The notes under the pieces are model-generated. The model was not told where the DNA came from, ran no database searches, and was given only the letters and a program-made list of their open reading frames with translations. DNA of 64,000 bases from Whitmania pigra (Eukaryota > Annelida > Clitellata > Hirudinida > Haemopidae): NCBI GenBank assembly GCA_021613335.1, contig JAJTWR010000275.1, positions 562,501 to 626,500 of the forward strand, in the 5' to 3' direction. Position numbers and translations under genes: made by a program. Positions 51,935 through 64,000 of the stretch are shown here, one piece after another (position 1 is the first letter of the stretch; every line of letters begins with the position of its first letter).

Positions 51935-53260
51935 TCAGTTATCATCTTCGTCATCAGATCCAGCATCGAAACCTTCGAAGTCTGAGGAACACTCTATGCA
52001 TTCGTCAAAACATTCTTGAACTTCTTGAAATAGCTCTTTGGTCACGTCCGGCAAAATATCGTCCTCTTCTTTATCGGCAGTTTTAACGACGACATTGGGG
52101 TAGAGTCCGTCGCACTGGCAGATCCTCGCCTCTTCGAAACCGCTGCAGATCATTTCGGCAGTTATCGAATCCCATGCCGAAGCCACCAGTTTGCATACTT
52201 GAGGGCACGTCGATTTCGAGCACCCGGACGAATTGGGTTCAGATTTCATCCACTCCTCCAAACCCCTCTTCAGGTGGGCTTTGAACGGACGACTGACTGC
52301 TATGTTCAGCGGCTGAAGCTTGGAAGTAAGGCCGTTGGGTATGATAGCCACGTGGGCACCGACTTTGCCGATGTAATTTTGAAACGTCTCCTTTTTGTGA
52401 ATGACCATAGAGTCTACGACAAGCAAAGACCGTTTGGATGAAAACACCCCCGGCCTCGTCGAGAAACATTTGTCGACCCAATATTTGATTAGGTCGCCGT
52501 CGACCCAACCTTTCTCGTTGCACGTCGACGCAACGATGGTAGGCATTTTCTGGCGGGGCATGGTGGCTCCTTTAAAAATAACCATGGGCTTTAGTTTTCC
52601 CCCATTGCCGGTGCAGGCGAGGATCACGGTGAAGCACAGCCTCTTGCTCGCGAAGATATCCTTATCCGACGAATTCCTGGACAGGATGTTGAACGACATC
52701 GGGATTTCGTCCATGTTGACGACTTCCGCAGACGTGAGGCCCAGCTCGGACATTTCTCTGGACACGCATTCTCGAAAATGGGCCACCTTCTGCTGCCAAT
52801 CGTCCGGGAGCTGTTGATCTTCGGTCGAGATGTTCTTTTGATTTCTGGTTTTAACCGTTCTAATCGACAGACTGTTTCTTTTCAAGAGCTTGGAGATCCA
52901 AGATGGACTCCCCTTGAAATTGGCAATGTCATTCTCAGTGGCCAGGAGCTTAGCTTTAATTTGGACTTCCAAGGTAGAGACCGGCAGATCTTGCTTCCTC
53001 CTCGCGAGAATCCATTCTTTCAACTCGTTCTCGAGCTCTGGCCACTTGGCGGACGCTCCGCGACGGGCGCACTTCTGAGGGCTCATCTTCTCCAATTCGC
53101 TTTTCATCTTCCTCCACTCTCGAACGGACGACTCGGAGATTCCGAACTCTCTGGCCGCCGCCCTGTTGCCCGTCGCTTCTGCTCTGGTGACGACTTTCAG
53201 CTTGAATTCGCTGGTATGAGCCTTTCGTCGAGCGGCCAGGACGATCCTGAAGAAATACAT
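51935..53260 (-). CDS. Tigger/pogo-type transposase-like protein, intact frame, about 441 aa
   Basis: An uninterrupted frame with the layout of a Tc1/mariner pogo-Tigger transposase. It has an N-terminal helix-turn-helix (AHTSEFKLKVVTRAEATGNR, AAREFGISESSVREWRK), a CENP-B/HTH_Tnp-like second half (WPELENELKEWILARR, GSPSWISKLLKRNSLSIRTV) and a DDE catalytic domain. Acidic residues are seen in EVVNMDEIPMSF and SLLVVDSMVIH; the third position reads GLTSKLQPLNIAVSRPFK, where most relatives have LQPLD, so the third Asp is Asn. It ends in a very acidic tail (DAGSDDEDDN). Start chosen at MYFFRIVL (53260); the frame is also open upstream to about 53407, and an AG acceptor at about 53251 could make this a later exon. 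It lies directly behind aprataxin on the same strand. No terminal inverted repeats were found. It could be a recently inserted element or a domesticated POGK/TIGD-like gene. Confidence 0.85.
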   Translation of the reverse strand: MYFFRIVLAARRKAHTSEFKLKVVTRAEATGNRAAAREFGISESSVREWRKMKSELEKMSPQKCARRGASAKWPELENELKEWILARRKQDLPVSTLEVQIKAKLLATENDIANFKGSPSWISKLLKRNSLSIRTVKTRNQKNISTEDQQLPDDWQQKVAHFRECVSREMSELGLTSAEVVNMDEIPMSFNILSRNSSDKDIFASKRLCFTVILACTGNGGKLKPMVIFKGATMPRQKMPTIVASTCNEKGWVDGDLIKYWVDKCFSTRPGVFSSKRSLLVVDSMVIHKKETFQNYIGKVGAHVAIIPNGLTSKLQPLNIAVSRPFKAHLKRGLEEWMKSEPNSSGCSKSTCPQVCKLVASAWDSITAEMICSGFEEARICQCDGLYPNVVVKTADKEEDDILPDVTKELFQEVQECFDECIECSSDFEGFDAGSDDEDDN

Positions 53261-53408
53261 ACCTCCGATGAAATAGATGCAAGACAAACGCAGTCTACGA
53301 AGCACGAGACGTTCGAAAATGGAGACGAATAAGAGCGAGCAATTTTGTAATTCAATAGTGGTAATGTTATTGCAACAGAAGTGCGCATGATTAAAAAAAA
53401 TTGTCAAG

Positions 53409-55289
53409 TCACAACGGTTTGTGCTCGGAGATGTGTTTCTTCAGGGTCGGCATGTTGGAAAGCTTCTGAGAACAGACATGGCACCTGGCATGAAATGAAA
53501 TCATTAAATTACAAGTTGAAGAATAACCAACAACAAAAATTAAAATCAACAAACTTGAGATCCGATTTGAGGAAGGCTTCAAACTTGCTTTTATCGAACT
53601 CGACTTTGCCTTTGTCTTCCAGCATTTTGATGACTTCTGCGAGAAGAAAATATTCCAATACAGACCGTGTTGTGACATCATGTCGGAGTGTAAAAGGAAT
53701 TAATAACAGTACTCGAGGAGGTGGGAAGTACAAAGGAGTTCAATGGGGATTGCTAGTTTGACGATTTTGCAGGCGAATAATTACTTTGTAAATATTAGCG
53801 ATATATTTCAGTCGCGTTTCGGTTTCGAAGCATTTGGCAGGCAACAATGTTTCTGTTTAGCTTTATAGAGAAAGGAATATTCTTACAATAACTCAACAGA
53901 CCACTCTAGCAGAAAGCGTATTTTCACATAACAGTGAACTGAACAAATGATAAAGAAATAATTCATCTATTTTAATAAATATCAATTCATTATAATCCTG
54001 CGTGCGGCAGTGATGGCAACAGTCGTAACGTGCCGTGTACGAAACCCAGCCTGCACTGCCACAAGCCCTCTTCGAAAGGACGCTATATGAATGGTTACAA
54101 GAAGCGCCTCTGATGCCATGCATATGGCGCTTTATAAATGCAGTTACAATCACAATTAATCTCGGCAATTCGTTCGACAACGAATTCGAACGCTAAACAA
54201 CATTTCCAGCAAAGTTCACCTTGAGAGTTGACAAAGTACTCTGTCGTGAACGAATTCCAGTGTTTCTTGGTCTTGAGACAGTCCGAATCGAAGTCCGTGC
54301 TTATGACGTGAAGATGGATTTGGCTGCAGAATTATAATAACAATAACGATCAAGTATATCAGTAGCTGAATGCTGTAAGAATACAAAATATACCCCATGC
54401 TGGGTACGGCATGATAGCCCATCTTGAAACCCCATTGGTGATCACAGCTGAAATGAGATAGATGATACATTCGAAACAGTTCCAACTATTTCCTTGAGAT
54501 TGCTAAGCATTTTTATTTGTCACAAATGAATAAATCGACATCATTTTCTCTTCTTATCCTAATCTAATCATTATAATTTTTCAGATAAAATAATTATAGT
54601 CTCTCCATTAAAATGAAGTAAAGAAACAAAATCTTACAATTACCTCTCAGATAATGAATTTCCCTTGTCGTGCATGTGTCTTAGCAGATGCAAGTGATCT
54701 GGTTTCAAGGCCTTCAAATTCAGAATATTCTCTCTCGGGAGAATCAAAAAGTGATGTTTAGCCTGGAATGATAAAGTAACAATAAGAAAAACACAACTAC
54801 ACTGCTTTGCTCAGCTTGTTAAGCTATGTAATAAAAAAATTACGAGTTAATAACAACTCGAAAATTGAACCTTTGGATATTTATCCCTTATCACAACACA
54901 TAAATCATCCTCCTCCACTTTCAGAGAGGGGTCTTCCATGGAGGCCCTCAAGCCAAGAAACCAAGGCTTCTTCTTTTCTATGCAAAGAAATATAAAAAAA
55001 AAATAATAAAATTAGTGAAATAGATAATTCACAACAAATAACCATCGCAAACAAAAATAAAAATAAATCAGAATGTCATTATAGGAGCGCATCGTCAACA
55101 TAACTGTATGACAGATGGTAGCCTTCCAAAAATACTTCCTTACAATAATAACAACAAAAAAGCATGTTTCATTTTCTTACTATGCAAGCTTTACACGAGC
55201 ATTATCTTATCTTGCAACTATCAATTCAAATTACCATTACTAAAATCATCATCTCTTCCACTGTCATCGGCCTTCCTTTTGCGAGACAT
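53409..55289 (-). CDS. APTX: Aprataxin (DNA 5'-AMP hydrolase), no FHA domain, 7 exons, 196 aa
   Basis: Nuclear HIT-family enzyme that removes AMP from aborted ligation ends. Exons 55241-55289, 54871-54977, 54644-54762, 54394-54447, 54220-54323, 53555-53636, 53409-53484 join in phase. The HIT domain covers about residues 18-135: [79 protein letters not shown]. The C2H2 finger follows at the end ([20 protein letters not shown] with H-x3-H). The protein begins [15 protein letters not shown] and lacks the FHA domain found in vertebrate aprataxin, as in fly and yeast forms. The HIT triad reads Gln-Ile-His-Leu-His where vertebrates have His-Val-His-Leu-His; the central nucleophile His (about 113) is kept. 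Confidence 0.93.
53998..54152 (+). mobile_element. SINE copy in an aprataxin intron
   Basis: Contains GGCAACAGTCGTAACGTGCC, TACGAAACCCAGCCTGCACT, GGACGCTATATGAATGGTTA and GCATATGGCGCTTTATAAAT, matching the 1660-1860 SINE. The A-box half is missing or degraded. It is opposite in strand to aprataxin. Confidence 0.8.
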
Positions 55290-56216
55290 CGGACTCAGGA
55301 CACCAAATTTCTTTTTTTTCTTTTCGAAATTTAGAAGTGTTTACAAAGGGCGATCAAGATTATTTCGCGCTTAACTTGTTATATATCTTCTCAATATTAC
55401 TCTTTATGTTACGCATTAAATGTTTTAAAATAAAATTCTAAAGTAACCTCAAGTACAAATAGACTCGTCATTTATTTAAAGTTATTATAAAGTTTTGAAA
55501 TGCTAATAAAAGTAGCTTTAAATTTTTTTATCTAAATAAAAAACTGTGCATCGCTATTAAAAAAAAGATATTTGTTTTAAAACGCACCCAAATATCTTGT
55601 GGATCTGCCACGGTCGTCCAGAATTACTAATTCGCACCTTGAAATCAATGAAAGATCGCAGCAATATTCACAGGAACTGACGTCTGTGATAATCTCTAAC
55701 TGAGTTGCGAAAAAAATTGTACAAATAACGTATTCTTAGTGTTGTCGATGTGTTCTTGTGACTGTTGATGTGGTTGCCATCTTGCTGTTAGTTTTTGTTG
55801 GAAAAATCAAGGTAAAGAAGGTACCAGAAGATTGTTTCAAATACATTTTTATAATTCATTTTTGGTAACCTCTTTTATGCATTCTGTTTTGTAACCTAGG
55901 TAGGCTGTTCATTTTCTTTTTACACGAGCCATGATACACCCACTGCTTACGTTTCACGTAACACAGTTATTTTAAATTACAGTGATAGCGTAACATCGGA
56001 CAGTTAAGAAACGTTTGTGAAGTGCTTTAACGATTTTAACATTTTAATTTTAAATAATGTGCTAAGTTAAGGTAATAAACTCTCGTTATTAAATGAGACA
56101 GTGGTTTTTCTATTTTTTGTCGAATAATTACTGATATACATCCCTGAAAGCGATGGAACCATTTATTTGCTCAACTGGAAATCACACACATGTTAACATT
56201 TCTACAAACAGTTGTC
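55290..56216. promoter_or_regulatory. Divergent upstream region of aprataxin and AP-1 gamma
   Basis: About 930 bp between the two start codons, transcribed outward in both directions. It should contain both promoters and 5' UTRs. AT-rich; I cannot define individual elements. Confidence 0.5.
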
Positions 56217-63904
<7,688 letters not shown>

Positions 63905-64000
63905 TATCGACGACGGTGATGATGATGATCTTCTGGTGACAATGATGAAATGTTGATAAGAAAAGCTTTAGGACGAAGTTATGAAATCCACGTCGGCTAT

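Noticed and set aside
52401..53332. Plus-strand frames opposite the transposase-like gene
   Set aside because: Shadows of the minus-strand coding sequence; no motifs of their own.

Overview
Invertebrate animal nuclear DNA: AT-rich, intron-rich, and full of ATG/GAT and ATT microsatellites. Nearly every gene here is a multi-exon eukaryotic housekeeping gene with GT..AG introns. I built the gene models by eye, joining exons by reading phase and by recalled family motifs. No database search was run. I cannot name the species; the window is metazoan (nucleoporin Nup50, profilin, a muscarinic-type receptor, Golgi Bet1, AP-1 and AP-2 adaptor subunits), and finer placement would be a guess.

Layout. 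894-8191 (-): a 16-exon poly(A) polymerase whose exons are all too short to stand out as long reading frames. 9.4-11.4 kb: SINE copies and a 0.5-kb ATT microsatellite. 11438-15156 (+): mitochondrial uncoupling protein, with a 0.9-kb GATGAC/GAT array in intron 1. 16004-17899 (+): SRP19. 18-21.3 kb: AT-rich, no gene recognised. 21341-22493 (+): an unrecognised single-pass membrane protein. 22984-25079 (-): PIG-H. 25211-31129: a 5.9-kb foldback-type mobile element with about 0.5-kb terminal inverted repeats and inverted satellite arrays (16 units against 4), flanked by a GGATTTC duplication and sitting inside what looks like an exon. 31653-32386 (+): AP-2 sigma. 33498-37942 (-): ABHD12. 38767-40066 (+): a muscarinic-like GPCR with an apparent one-base frameshift near its N-terminus. 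40278-41245 (+): Bet1. 41927-45209 (+): Nup50. 46644-48616 (-): profilin. 51935-53260 (-): a Tigger/pogo-type transposase-like gene. 53409-55289 (-): aprataxin without an FHA domain. 56217-63904 (+): complete 21-exon AP-1 gamma adaptin.

The genes do not form a pathway. They cover mRNA 3' processing, ER targeting, GPI synthesis, vesicle coats and SNAREs, lysophospholipid turnover, nuclear transport, actin and DNA repair. Several neighbours are divergent with short shared upstream regions (PIG-H with a short plus-strand exon pair; aprataxin with AP-1 gamma; ABHD12 with the GPCR). The most unusual items are the satellite-bearing foldback element, the poly-Asp tract in the poly(A) polymerase catalytic domain, the altered ligand pocket of the GPCR, and a tRNA-derived SINE head carrying two different 3' tails.
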